A DNA stretch of 13,013 nt, taken from the NCBI GenBank assembly GCA_003566395.1, contig PXDL01000599.1, positions 1 to 13,013 of the forward strand, in the 5' to 3' direction. Of the stretch, positions 1 through 8,124 are shown in pieces. The translations under genes and the position numbers were made by a program. Under the pieces are notes generated by a model. It was not told where the DNA came from. It saw only the letters and a program-made list of their open reading frames with translations, and searched no databases. The stretch is from Balneolia bacterium. Its GTDB lineage: Bacteria > Bacteroidota > Rhodothermia > Balneolales > Cyclonatronaceae. Numbering within the stretch: position 1 is the stretch's first letter; each line of letters begins with the position of its first letter.

Positions 1-844
1 AATGCTGCAACAATTCCGGGGTAATGCCTTTCTTTGCACTCGGACGTTTTTCCAGAAAATAACGCATAGCCACCGATGGAAACGAAAGATCATAGCCGTC
101 CCTGACAAGGTCCCCTGCCCGCCGAAAAACCGAGCGAATAAGCATGTCGGCGCTTATTACGGTTTTGTGCAGGTACACCTGCATATACATAAACCGCCGC
201 GCCATGATGTAATTTTCTATCGCATAAATACCTTTCCGCTCAATCACGATATTACCCTGATGAACCCGCAAGGTTTTTATGATGCGATCTACGCCGATAG
301 AACCTTCGAGCACTCCTGTGTAGAAACTGTCGCGTTTGAGGAAATCAAGGCGATCAACATCAAGCTGAGACGATACAAGCTGATGCAGAAACGGTTTGTT
401 ATATTGATCGTTGAAAATGGAGATCGCCGTTTCCAGCTCACCGTTAAAAATCCCGTTGAGTTCTTTCATCAGGGCGAGGGTCATCATTTCATGATGAAAA
501 TCACTGATGAGGGTATGCTCCAGGGTATGTGAAAACGGACCATGACCGATATCATGAAGCAGAATGACCGCCAGCATGGCATCATACTCGGTATTGGTGA
601 TGGTGGTGTTCTTATCACGCAGATTGTTGAGCACCTTAATCATCAGTCCGGCGGCCCCCAGCGCATGCGAAAACCGGGAGTGCTCCGCACCCGGGAAAAC
701 CGTGTAAGCCAGACCCAGCTGACGTATCCGCCGCAACCGCTGCACATACGGATGATCGAGCAGTCGCAGCGTTTGCCCTTTCGGCAAACTTATAAATCCG
801 TGAATCGGATCGGTAAAAATCTTGTAAAGCTGTTCTTTTTTCAA
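1..844 (-). CDS. HD-domain phosphohydrolase (COG1078-like), C-terminus beyond the window
   Basis: Reading the minus strand from 844 gives an open frame of 281 residues that continues off the left edge. It starts KKEQLYKIFTDPIHGFISLP and carries an HSRFSHALG segment, the metal-binding HD pair in LLHDIGHGPFSHTLEH (H97, D98), and LDVDRLDFLKRDSFYTGV, the arrangement of HD-superfamily hydrolases related to dGTPases (COG1078). Such enzymes hydrolyse phosphoester bonds of nucleotides using a divalent metal; the substrate here is unknown. No ATG exists near the start. TTG at 844 places the protein at the family's usual N-terminus. GTG at 874, with a purine-rich GGTGGA just upstream, is an alternative that adds 10 residues. 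An in-frame TAG lies further upstream. Family membership is clear; start and substrate are not. Confidence 0.9.
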   Translation of the reverse strand, partial: MKKEQLYKIFTDPIHGFISLPKGQTLRLLDHPYVQRLRRIRQLGLAYTVFPGAEHSRFSHALGAAGLMIKVLNNLRDKNTTITNTEYDAMLAVILLHDIGHGPFSHTLEHTLISDFHHEMMTLALMKELNGIFNGELETAISIFNDQYNKPFLHQLVSSQLDVDRLDFLKRDSFYTGVLEGSIGVDRIIKTLRVHQGNIVIERKGIYAIENYIMARRFMYMQVYLHKTVISADMLIRSVFRRAGDLVRDGYDLSFPSVAMRYFLEKRPSAKKGITPELLQH

Positions 845-993
845 AATATAAACCCGGAAAATAGTTGGCTGCACGCTTCCACCTGCAACGGAAGCCAAAA
901 TTAAGCTTTTGTCTGTCTAACACAAATCGGTATCGACGTTATTGCTTCACTCCTTGCTGTTATAGAAACCCTGTGCCACTATCAACCTCCGGC

Positions 994-1122
994 AACCCCT
1001 CCGTCCGCTCCGCGGACACCTCCCCTTGGCCGGGAGGAGCTTTTTTAAACCCTAAATGCATAATAAACAAGCTTCCATCCTTCCCAAGGAGGGATGGCAG
1101 CCGACAGGCTGACGGGGTGGTT
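994..1122. repeat. MITE-like element of four hairpins with imperfect terminal inverted repeats
   Basis: The ends AACCCCTCCGTC (994-1005) and GACGGGGTGGTT (1111-1122) are inverted copies matching at 10 of 12 positions. Between them are four hairpins: GTCCGC/GCGGAC (1003-1008 with 1012-1017), CCTCCC/GGGAGG (1019-1024 with 1032-1037) followed by six T, a ten-pair stem at 1075-1084 with 1088-1097, and CAGCC/GGCTG (1098-1102 with 1107-1111). It has no coding capacity. The compact, GC-rich, palindrome-rich design with terminal repeats resembles non-autonomous mobile or REP-like intergenic elements. With only one copy in view, mobility is inferred. The T-run after the second hairpin could terminate rightward transcription, but no rightward gene lies just upstream. 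Confidence 0.5.
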
Positions 1123-1268
1123 CCCGAGATGCTAAACTATCACGGGACGGATTCAGGCTCGCATTGTAATTCCGCGGCACATTTCACCCTCCCAACACCC
1201 CCCCCTCCGCACAGCATGACCGAATCTGGGTACGGGAGCAGAAGAAAATCTCCCATTCTGAATTTTTC

Positions 1269-1284
1269 ATTCTGAATTCAGAAT
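1269..1284. repeat. 16-bp perfect palindrome ATTCTGAATTCAGAAT
   Basis: ATTCTGAATTCAGAAT equals its own reverse complement and lies about 140 bp before the MscS start codon. Its left half repeats a preceding CATTCTGAATT copy 14 bp away. It could be a dimeric-regulator operator or simply spacer repeat sequence; there is nothing else to support either. Confidence 0.35.
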
Positions 1285-1423
1285 TCCACCTCCATTCTCC
1301 CGGAATGATATGCCCGCCAACGCACTTATACTGGCAACATCCGGATTAAACAGCACAAACCGCTGATCACCGATTTAGAAATAATTACTAACAAATCTGA
1401 ATCAAAGCATTTATTAAACCAAT

Positions 1424-2257
1424 ATGGAAGACTTTAATATCGAGTTTATTTACCAACGAGGCGTTGAAATAGTCCTGGAATTCGGCCTCAGTATTCTGAT
1501 GGGCGTCATTATTTTATTCGTGGGTTTCAGGCTTATTCGCTACCTGAATAGCGCCCTCAACGCTGCCATGGCCAAGTATGAGCTTGAGCCTTCTCTCCAA
1601 ACATTTTTTAGCAGCATCAGCAGCTTCACCCTGAAACTGATACTGATTATCGTGGTGGCCGGACTACTCGGCTTTGAAACGACCTCGCTTATCGCGCTTC
1701 TGGGTGCGGCCGGTCTTGCCGTGGGCCTTGCTCTTCAGGGAAGTTTATCAAACTTTGCAGGCGGGGTCATTATTCTTTCTTTTAAACCTTTTGTGGTAAA
1801 TGATGTGATCCAATGGAGTGATGATGTCGGGCTGGTTGAAGAAATCAATATTCTCTATACCCACATGCGAACGTTCGATTTCAAGCTTGTAACCATTCCA
1901 AACGGGCAGCTCGCCAATACTAAAGTAACCAACTTCACCGCCAAGGACCGCCGCCGGGTTGATATGAAAGTCGGGATTAGCTACAGCAGCAGCATCCCGA
2001 AAGCCCGTGAAGTGGTGCTCGATCACATCAAAAAAGACGAACGTGTATTCGACGATCCGGCCCCGGTGGTAGTATTTACTAATTTCGGTGACAGCAGCCT
2101 TGATCTGTCGATTCGCGCATGGGTAAAGACTCCGGATTACTGGCCCGTGTACTGGGAAACGATGGAAAATATCAAGCAGGTCTTTGATGAAAACGATATC
2201 ACCATTCCGTTTCCTCAGCGTGATGTACACCTTTTCAAAAAAGAATCAAAGGCTTGA
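1424..2257 (+). CDS. mscS: Small-conductance mechanosensitive channel, MscS family
   Basis: This 277-residue protein is close to the length of E. coli MscS. It shows three hydrophobic helices: TM1 about 18-38, TM2 about 66-84, and a Gly/Ala-rich pore helix about 86-118 (LLGAAGLAVGLALQGSLSNF). The Sm-like beta domain follows, with the family motif IPNG at 158-161, then the mixed alpha/beta domain ending in PFPQRDVHL. MscS channels in the inner membrane open under membrane tension and release solutes during hypo-osmotic shock. The ATG at 1424 has an AT-rich leader without a Shine-Dalgarno sequence. The gene is probably monocistronic: the next gene converges on it and their 3' ends overlap by 12 bp (2246-2257), leaving no room for an intergenic terminator. 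Confidence 0.95.
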   Translation: MEDFNIEFIYQRGVEIVLEFGLSILMGVIILFVGFRLIRYLNSALNAAMAKYELEPSLQTFFSSISSFTLKLILIIVVAGLLGFETTSLIALLGAAGLAVGLALQGSLSNFAGGVIILSFKPFVVNDVIQWSDDVGLVEEINILYTHMRTFDFKLVTIPNGQLANTKVTNFTAKDRRRVDMKVGISYSSSIPKAREVVLDHIKKDERVFDDPAPVVVFTNFGDSSLDLSIRAWVKTPDYWPVYWETMENIKQVFDENDITIPFPQRDVHLFKKESKA

Positions 2258-3190
2258 TTTAGCGAGGCCCGGCTGTACGATGTTCAGCACACCGGTTTCC
2301 AGGCTGATATGAAGCAGGCGGGTGCTCAGCGTTTCCCCGTCGGCTTCCACGGCTAAGCTGCTCCCATCAGGCGCTTCCAAAATGAGTTCCCGGCAGCGCG
2401 AGGTCTCCACAAACGACAGCCGCCGATGCAGTCTTAACGGAAGAAGCACCACGGCGCCCAACAGCTTCCACAACGGCCGGCGGGCCACGCAGAGCACATC
2501 ACACCAGCCGTCGTCGTGGGAGGCATCCGGCAAAACCGGAAGTCCGTTGCCAAAGCGACTGCCGTTACCCGCCACAATCACATCATAATTTCGGATGCCT
2601 TCCACCCGGCCGTCGATAGTAACACGCGCGGCGAATCCCTTCCATGCGGGCAGACATTTTGCGGCGGTCAGCAAATAGGGTTTTGCCGCGGACGGAGCTT
2701 CGTTTACGCGCCGGGCTACTTCAGCGGTAAGGCCGACGGAACATATATTCGCGCACCAACAAACTCCGGCGTCGGTTTCAAGCTTCAGAAGATCGGCAGG
2801 GTGATGCGCGCTGTGCATCAGGGCGTTCAGACAGGCATCCGGGCGCGCCGGAAGACCAAGATGACGGGCCAGATCGGAGCCGGAGCCAAGCGGCAAGATG
2901 CCCAGTGCCGGACGCTTTTCAGGCTGAAACTGCATCAGGGCATTCACGACCGAATGCACGGTACCGTCACCTCCCGCAGCGATCACAAGATCTATCGGAT
3001 CATGCAGCGCCCGGCGCAAAGCGGGGAACAGCTCTCCGGTACCGTCATAACGAAGACGGCGCTCATCCAGCCGGTCGAATCCGGGTTTGGCGCACAGTGA
3101 ATCAAATTCTTTCCCTGCACGCCCGCCTCCGGCTGTGGGGTTAAGCACAACGAGCATGCGCTCATAATTGCCGGGCTTCACCTGCATCAT
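2246..3190 (-). CDS. Diacylglycerol/lipid kinase, DagK/YegS-LCB5 family
   Basis: The 314-residue protein has the lipid-kinase signature: the NPTAGGGRAG loop near 17-26, the nucleotide-binding GGDGT at 73-77 inside AAGGDGTVHSVVNAL, PLGSGSDLAR at 100-109, and the C-terminal EADGE at 282-286. The family phosphorylates diacylglycerol or related lipids with ATP at the inner face of the membrane. A small oddity is S105 where family members usually have Asn (GSGND). The start ATG at 3190 overlaps the stop of the upstream gene as ATGA, which suggests translational coupling; M12 is an alternative start that would break this overlap. Which lipid is the substrate cannot be read from the sequence. An NAD kinase is less likely because of the YegS-type C-terminal beta domain. 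Confidence 0.9.
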   Translation of the reverse strand: MMQVKPGNYERMLVVLNPTAGGGRAGKEFDSLCAKPGFDRLDERRLRYDGTGELFPALRRALHDPIDLVIAAGGDGTVHSVVNALMQFQPEKRPALGILPLGSGSDLARHLGLPARPDACLNALMHSAHHPADLLKLETDAGVCWCANICSVGLTAEVARRVNEAPSAAKPYLLTAAKCLPAWKGFAARVTIDGRVEGIRNYDVIVAGNGSRFGNGLPVLPDASHDDGWCDVLCVARRPLWKLLGAVVLLPLRLHRRLSFVETSRCRELILEAPDGSSLAVEADGETLSTRLLHISLETGVLNIVQPGLAKSSL

Positions 3191-4044
3191 TCTTGCAGAT
3201 AATGACGGCTCAGCGTCATAAACAGCAGGCCAGTAAGCTGGTAAAGCTCTTCTATGGAGAGCGATTCAAGCCATGCTGCAAGCTGGGATTCTATAAACCC
3301 GAACGTTATGCGCTCAGGATCGGGCCGGGCAAGCTTAAGCAGAGTGAAAGCATCGGCTCCGGCTCCTTCATACAAATCCCGGTTCGCCCGAAGCTGCTGC
3401 TCGAAAAACGGGAAGTCGGTTTCGGAGGCCATTAGGGAAAAAAGCAGGGCCAGATCGTCGGCATCAGGGTTATGCTGATGCACAAAACCGGTAAAAACGC
3501 CGCTCATCTCCCGCCGAAATTCTTCCTCTGTGTACACAAGCACGGGACGAAAATGCTGTACGTTCTCCAGGCCTTTTTTGCCGAATTCTTCCCGTAAACA
3601 AAAATCAAAAAAGAAGGGAATCACAAGATCATCACCGGCGGCAACCCGGAAATGCTGATGTCCTGCTGCTGAATTTACGCTCAGAAGATAGTGTTCCTTA
3701 TAATGGAAAATGTCGTAACGGGCGGGCAGGCTGCCCGACTTTGCCCCGCCGAATTCAACCCGTGCCAGATATCTGCCGACCCCCATATCGGTAAAATTGG
3801 CAAACTGCCGGACCTCATCTTTTCGCGAAAGGCTGGTCAGCTCATACATATCATCGGTGCTGAGGCCGATTTTACGCCCAAGACGGATTTGTTCACGGAA
3901 CGTATTCCTGTAGTTGTCCAGCGTGTACATCTGCACCACGTTGGGCTGAGGCAGCTTTTTAGTTAGATCGCGCTCTATTTCATGATGCTGTCGCATCAAA
4001 TGGTCCAGAAAAAATTCAATGACCTGTACTTTTAACGATTTCAT
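3187..4044 (-). CDS. Uncharacterised 285-aa protein, coupled to the lipid kinase gene
   Basis: I do not recognise a family. The protein is soluble-looking, with no signal peptide or membrane segment, and is rich in aromatic and charged residues. It has a charged helical N-terminus (FFLDHLMRQHHEIERDLTKKL) and a helical acidic C-terminus. Middle segments such as ARYDIFHYKEHYLLSV and VIPFFFDFCLREEF look like a folded beta-containing core. An upstream GTG at 4092 would add 16 residues. The ATG at 4044 is preferred because it leaves a 183-bp divergent promoter gap rather than almost none. The stop TGA (3187-3189) overlaps the lipid kinase ATG, so the two proteins are probably made in fixed ratio. 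A role connected to lipid or envelope metabolism is inference from this coupling only. Confidence 0.75.
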   Translation of the reverse strand: MKSLKVQVIEFFLDHLMRQHHEIERDLTKKLPQPNVVQMYTLDNYRNTFREQIRLGRKIGLSTDDMYELTSLSRKDEVRQFANFTDMGVGRYLARVEFGGAKSGSLPARYDIFHYKEHYLLSVNSAAGHQHFRVAAGDDLVIPFFFDFCLREEFGKKGLENVQHFRPVLVYTEEEFRREMSGVFTGFVHQHNPDADDLALLFSLMASETDFPFFEQQLRANRDLYEGAGADAFTLLKLARPDPERITFGFIESQLAAWLESLSIEELYQLTGLLFMTLSRHYLQE

Positions 4045-4127
4045 GCTGAAAGATAACAAAGAGACGCCCTTGTTGCAGAACGACTTTTCCACACTGCGTC
4101 ATTGCCGGGAATCAATACCTCGGCCGC

Positions 4128-4161
4128 TACGCTTTTTTTAGTATTTTCACTGCTAAGCGTA
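4128..4161. promoter_or_regulatory. Inverted repeat in the divergent intergenic region (possible operator)
   Basis: TACGCTT (4128-4134) and AAGCGTA (4155-4161) are perfect 7-bp inverted copies 20 bp apart, with an AT-rich, T-run-containing centre. They lie between the divergent starts at 4044 and 4228, where both promoters must be. The spacing between half-site centres is about 27 bp, so a regulator site is possible but unproven; chance occurrence cannot be excluded. Confidence 0.25.
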
Positions 4162-4227
4162 ATCATGCGCCGCAACCAAAGCGGTGCCGACTGTATGATA
4201 AAAAGAAGCCTTCCAACACACATTGAT

Positions 4228-7200
4228 ATGATCAAATTTATGAAATGTTTAACGATACTTTGGTCCGCGATACTGCTGGCCGGATGCAGCCTGAGTGCTC
4301 AGGTAACACAGCAACAAGATGTTTGGAAACCGGATGAAGATGCCTCCTGGAACGTGGAGGGAGAACAGTGGAACAACTGGCCGGTTCAGGAAATAAGCTA
4401 CACCACTTCGGAAGGAACCTGGATGAATCTGGATGTAAGCCCCGACGGCGAACATATCGTGTTCGACATGCTGGGTGACATCTACATTATGGATATCGGG
4501 GGTGGTCGGGCTCAGGCCCTGCGAAGCGGAACTGCCTATGATATTCAGCCGCGCTTCAGCCCCGACGGCAGCTATATCTCGTTCACCAGCGATGCGGGAG
4601 GAGGCGACAATATCTGGGTTATGAAACGGGACGGATCCGATGCCCGGCAACTCACTGATGAAGATTTCCGCCTGCTCAACAATGCCGTCTGGACACCGGA
4701 CGGAGATTATCTCATTGCCCGCAAGCACTTTACGTCCACCCGTTCGCTGGGAGCGGGAGAGCTGTGGATGTACCATATAACCGGCGGCTCCGGGATACAG
4801 CTCGTTGAGCGCATGAACGATCAGCAGGACCTCGGTCAGCCCTTCGTTTCACCCTGCGGACGATATGTGTATTACAGTCAGGATGTCTATCCCGGCGGCA
4901 TGTTTCAGTATAACAAAGACCCCAACAGCCAGATTTACGCCATCAATCGCTACGACCGGGAAACCGGTGAAACGAGGCGAATTACCGGTGGAGCCGGCGG
5001 GGCAATCTCTCCAACCCTTTCGCCCGACGGAAATAAAATGGCTTTCATCAAACGGGTCCGCACCAAATCCGTGCTTTACATCCGTGATCTTGAAAGCGGT
5101 CAGGAGCGGCCTGTTTTTGACGGGCTTAGCCGTGATCAGCAGGAAGCCTGGGCGATTTTCGGGCCTTACACCAACTTCAACTGGACACCGGACAGCAAGT
5201 CGCTGATTTTTTGGGCACAGGGCGGCATTCACCGCCTGGATACGGAGACGCTGGAGGTAAGCGAAATACCGTTCGAAGTCAACGCTTCCCACACTGTGGC
5301 CGAAACGTTGCGATTCTCCTATGATCCCGCGCCGGACACCTTCACCGCCCGGGCCATTCGCCATGCGATCACCTCTCCCGACGGATCGGTAATGGTTTTT
5401 AACGCGGCCGGTTTTCTGTGGAAAAAAGAACTTCCGAACGGAACGCCTCAGCGGCTTACATCCGACACCCATTTTGAGTTCGAGCCTTCTTTTTCATCCG
5501 ACGGCACAAGCCTTCTGTATGTGAGCTGGTCGGATGAGTACATGGGCGCCATCCACCGTCTGGACCTTACGACTCCCGGAGCCGGGCCGGAAACCCTTAC
5601 CGAACAGAAAGGCATTTTCCGCGAACCCCGTTTTTCGGACGACGACTCCCGGATTATTTTCAGACGGGAATCCGGAAATAACCATCAGGGGCACGCTTTC
5701 ACCCTGAATCCGGGAATTTACGTGATGCCTGCCGAAGGCGGTGAAAAGCGGAAACTGCGCAGAGGCGGCTCGGATGCACGTTTCTCCGCCGACGGAGAGC
5801 GAATTTTCTTTCTCGGAGGAAGCTACCTGAACCGGGCCTACATGAGCATGGATGTGAACGGGCATGACGAACGCACCCATTTCACATCAACCTATGCCAA
5901 CAATTTCGTGCCCAGCCCGGATAACAAGTGGATTGCTTTTAACGAGCTTTTCAAGGTGTACATAGCCCCGATGCCGCAGGCCGGGCGCGAGCTGAACCTT
6001 CACGCCAACACCCGGGCTATACCTGTTACGCACGTGGCCGAAGATGCGGGAATCAGCCTGCACTGGTCGGGAGACAGCAGCCGCCTCCACTGGACGCTGG
6101 GTGAAGAGTATTTTTCAGTAGAGCTGGAACAAGCCTTCGACTTTCTGAACGGTAACGCCGGTGACATGCTTCCGCTCGGTGAAAATGAAGGCAATCCGAT
6201 CGGCCTTGAACTTCAGACCGATGTGCCCGAAGGTAGCATAGCATTTATAAACGCCCACGTAATTACGATGGATGACGACGACACTGTGTTTGAAACAGGT
6301 ACCGTTATTGTAGAACGCAACCGCATTACGGCCGTCGGGGCAGACGGAGATGTAGCTATTCCCGATGATGCATTTGTGATCGATGCAGAAGGAAAAACCC
6401 TCATGCCGGGTATCATAGACGTCCATGCCCACGTCGGAAACTTCCGCCACGGCCTGAGTCCGCAGCAGCAGTGGGAATACTTCGCCAATCTGGCTTATGG
6501 AGTCACGACTACTCACGATCCGTCTTCCAACACCGAGATGATTTTCTCTCAGGCTGAAATGATACGTGCCGGCCACATGACGGGACCGCGTATTTTCTCT
6601 ACAGGCCGAATTTTATACGGTGCAGAAGGCGACTTCAAGGCGGTCATCAACTCTCTGGACGATGCCCGCTCGGCTTTACGTCGCACAGCTGCTTTCGGTG
6701 CTTTTTCAGTCAAGAGTTATAATCAGCCCCGCCGCGATCAGCGCCAGATGGTGATGCAGGCCGCGCGCGAACAGGGCATTCTGGTGGTTCCGGAGGGCGG
6801 CTCTACCTTCACCCACAACATGAGTATGATTATTGACGGCCATACCGGTATAGAGCACAATATTCCGATTTATCCGGCCTATAATGATGTATTGTCGCTT
6901 TGGAGGGCTACCGAGGTAGGATACACTCCCACGCTTGTGGTCAACTACGGCAGCGTGAGCGGAGAATATTACTGGTATCAGCATACCAATGTGTGGGAAA
7001 AAGAACGCCTGCTGAGCTTCACCCCGCGCGGAGTTGTTGACAGCCGGTCGCGCCACCGCACCATGATTCCCTACGAAGAGTACGAAGCCGGCCACATGCG
7101 GAGTGCCGCTCTGGCCCGGGATTTGTATGAAGAAGGTATTCTGGTGAACGTTGGCGGCCACGGACAGCTTCAGGGTCTTGCCGCTCACTGGGAATTCTGG

Positions 7201-7563
7201 ATGTTCGAACAGGGCGGAATGAGCCCGATGCAGGCGTTGCGCTCGGCCACCATTAACGGGGCGCGATACATCGGCCTGGGTGAGCACATCGGTTCACTGG
7301 AAGCAGGTAAACTTGCCGATCTCATTCTTATAAACGGCAATCCGCTTCTCAATCTTCGCGAAACAGAGTTCGTTACGCATACCATGATTAACGGCCGGCT
7401 TCATGATGCCGAAACGCTTCACGAGATCGGAAACTACAACCGGGAACGGCTTCCATTTTGGTGGGAGCGCGACGGCTACGATGCCCGCTTCGACTGGCAT
7501 GCCGTTACCGAAGCCGACGGAAATGCCCGCTGTGTTTGCGGAGCAGGACAATCCGTCCACTGA
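4228..7563 (+). CDS. Exported PD40 beta-propeller / amidohydrolase fusion protein, probable lipoprotein
   Basis: The open frame reaches back to a TTG at 4102, but the ATG at 4228 directly precedes a signal peptide, MIKFMKCLTILWSAILLAGC, with lipobox LAGC (C20), giving 1111 residues. ATG 4240 would also work. Residues about 40-670 contain repeated TolB/PD40 blades (VSPDG, FSPDG, WTPDG, LSPDG, SSDG). From about 670 an amidohydrolase domain follows: TLMPGIIDVHAHVGN with metal ligands H733 and H735, GHTGIEHN (H872, H877), GGHGQLQGLAAHWE (H978) and the closing ATINGARYIGLGEHIGSLEAGKLADLILINGNPL. The usual late Asp of the superfamily is not obvious; GHGQ sits there, which I believe is typical of this fused subfamily. 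It probably hydrolyses peptide- or amide-like substrates outside the cytoplasmic membrane. The tail ends with an unusual RCVCG. A signal peptidase I cut after LSAQ is an alternative. Confidence 0.9.
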   Translation: MIKFMKCLTILWSAILLAGCSLSAQVTQQQDVWKPDEDASWNVEGEQWNNWPVQEISYTTSEGTWMNLDVSPDGEHIVFDMLGDIYIMDIGGGRAQALRSGTAYDIQPRFSPDGSYISFTSDAGGGDNIWVMKRDGSDARQLTDEDFRLLNNAVWTPDGDYLIARKHFTSTRSLGAGELWMYHITGGSGIQLVERMNDQQDLGQPFVSPCGRYVYYSQDVYPGGMFQYNKDPNSQIYAINRYDRETGETRRITGGAGGAISPTLSPDGNKMAFIKRVRTKSVLYIRDLESGQERPVFDGLSRDQQEAWAIFGPYTNFNWTPDSKSLIFWAQGGIHRLDTETLEVSEIPFEVNASHTVAETLRFSYDPAPDTFTARAIRHAITSPDGSVMVFNAAGFLWKKELPNGTPQRLTSDTHFEFEPSFSSDGTSLLYVSWSDEYMGAIHRLDLTTPGAGPETLTEQKGIFREPRFSDDDSRIIFRRESGNNHQGHAFTLNPGIYVMPAEGGEKRKLRRGGSDARFSADGERIFFLGGSYLNRAYMSMDVNGHDERTHFTSTYANNFVPSPDNKWIAFNELFKVYIAPMPQAGRELNLHANTRAIPVTHVAEDAGISLHWSGDSSRLHWTLGEEYFSVELEQAFDFLNGNAGDMLPLGENEGNPIGLELQTDVPEGSIAFINAHVITMDDDDTVFETGTVIVERNRITAVGADGDVAIPDDAFVIDAEGKTLMPGIIDVHAHVGNFRHGLSPQQQWEYFANLAYGVTTTHDPSSNTEMIFSQAEMIRAGHMTGPRIFSTGRILYGAEGDFKAVINSLDDARSALRRTAAFGAFSVKSYNQPRRDQRQMVMQAAREQGILVVPEGGSTFTHNMSMIIDGHTGIEHNIPIYPAYNDVLSLWRATEVGYTPTLVVNYGSVSGEYYWYQHTNVWEKERLLSFTPRGVVDSRSRHRTMIPYEEYEAGHMRSAALARDLYEEGILVNVGGHGQLQGLAAHWEFWMFEQGGMSPMQALRSATINGARYIGLGEHIGSLEAGKLADLILINGNPLLNLRETEFVTHTMINGRLHDAETLHEIGNYNRERLPFWWERDGYDARFDWHAVTEADGNARCVCGAGQSVH

Positions 7564-7594
7564 GTGAGCTAAACGCTCTTGAGTAGATGGGTTC

Positions 7595-7637
7595 AAAAGC
7601 CGGCTGCATACGTATCGTATGAAGCCGGCTTTTTTTT
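7595..7637 (+). terminator. Rho-independent terminator after the amidohydrolase
   Basis: AAAAGCCGGCT (7595-7605) pairs with AGCCGGCT plus T residues from 7623. An inner CATAC/GTATG stem (7607-7611 with 7617-7621) closes on a five-base loop after one G-A mismatch, and the 3' side runs into eight T. It lies 32 bp past the amidohydrolase stop. AGCCGGCT is itself palindromic, so both arms have the same sequence. Confidence 0.9.
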
Positions 7638-7905
7638 GGAAAAAATCGTCTTTCATCCATTCGTCAGAGAAAAAATGTGGAATCCTGTCCGATTTAGAAG
7701 CACAAGTTGTTTGCAAGGGAATTTCCAAGTCTGCAAAGCATTTATTGTAACCGATTGCCTTCCATAACATTAAGAGAATAAACGGCCAATAGAACCCACA
7801 AAGCCTGATTTTTAGCCAATCCGGAGTATTTTTTTTGAACGATGACGAGGTCATTCCGGTTTGACAGTGCATATCAAAATTAACATCCACCAATGATCTT
7901 TCGCA
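7638..7905. other. Intergenic stretch before the toxin-antitoxin pair
   Basis: About 270 bp with no convincing gene. Minus-strand frames are partly open and give short hydrophobic stretches (for example FYWPFILLMLWKAIGY), but no start, motif or resemblance supports a protein. The antitoxin promoter should lie here; a TTGACA at 7861-7866 has no properly spaced -10 partner. Confidence 0.4.
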
Positions 7906-8124
7906 ATGCTGGATACTTCATCAGAATTACAGAGTGTACAACAGAACGGTCAATCAAATCAAAACTCCTTGTTAAACGCATCACCTGAAGGAAAAAAAGA
8001 GTTGGATTCCGACGCCGAGCCGACCCGTAATTTTTATGAGTTATCATGCAATATTCTTTCTCTGTCTTTTCTTGAGGACGAAGAAGAGATCTATTCTATG
8101 GAAGATCTCAAGGAAAAATATTGA
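7906..8124 (+). CDS. Putative antitoxin partner of the MazF/PemK-like toxin
   Basis: This 72-residue polar protein has a Ser/Gln/Asn-rich N-terminal half that looks disordered and an acidic C-terminal end (FLEDEEEIYSMEDLKEKY). Acidic tails of this kind are typical of antitoxins that wrap around and block MazF-family toxins. No AbrB or ribbon-helix-helix DNA-binding domain is evident in the N-terminal part, so autoregulation may be absent or use an unfamiliar fold. Its stop codon is immediately followed by the toxin's ATG with no spacer, which strongly suggests one translationally coupled operon. The assignment rests on position, size and the acidic tail, not on recognised homology. Confidence 0.7.
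   Translation: MLDTSSELQSVQQNGQSNQNSLLNASPEGKKELDSDAEPTRNFYELSCNILSLSFLEDEEEIYSMEDLKEKY

Larger units (their letters stand above)
845..1423. other. 579-bp gene-free region between divergent genes
   Basis: This gap separates the HD hydrolase (leftward) from the MscS gene (rightward), so it should hold both promoters. I cannot identify a convincing promoter for either. It contains the multi-hairpin element at 994-1122, a run of eight C at 1198-1205, an 11-bp direct repeat (CATTCTGAATT at 1254-1264 and 1268-1278) and a 16-bp palindrome at 1269-1284. The frames open here translate to low-complexity, unrelated-looking peptides and do not look coding. Confidence 0.6.

Noticed and set aside
2..904. 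Plus-strand open frames of 176 and 120 codons
   Set aside because: They are antisense to the HD hydrolase, whose minus-strand reading has clear family motifs; the plus-strand peptides have none.
865..1275. Open frame of 136 codons across the intergenic region
   Set aside because: It runs through the hairpin element and low-complexity sequence, and encodes Pro/Ser/Arg-rich peptide without resemblance to a protein.
2516..3100. Plus-strand open frame of 194 codons
   Set aside because: Antisense shadow of the lipid kinase, which has all its signature motifs on the minus strand.
4102..4227. TTG start 42 codons upstream for the amidohydrolase
   Set aside because: It would place the signal peptide internally and leave only 9 bp to the GTG start of the divergent gene; the ATG at 4228 fits a lipoprotein signal.
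7861..7866. TTGACA as a -35 box for the toxin-antitoxin operon
   Set aside because: No -10-like hexamer at the right distance, and this host type probably uses a different promoter consensus.
7294..7893. Minus-strand open frame of 199 codons
   Set aside because: A third of it lies antisense to the amidohydrolase C-terminus and it crosses that gene's terminator; no motif or plausible domain.
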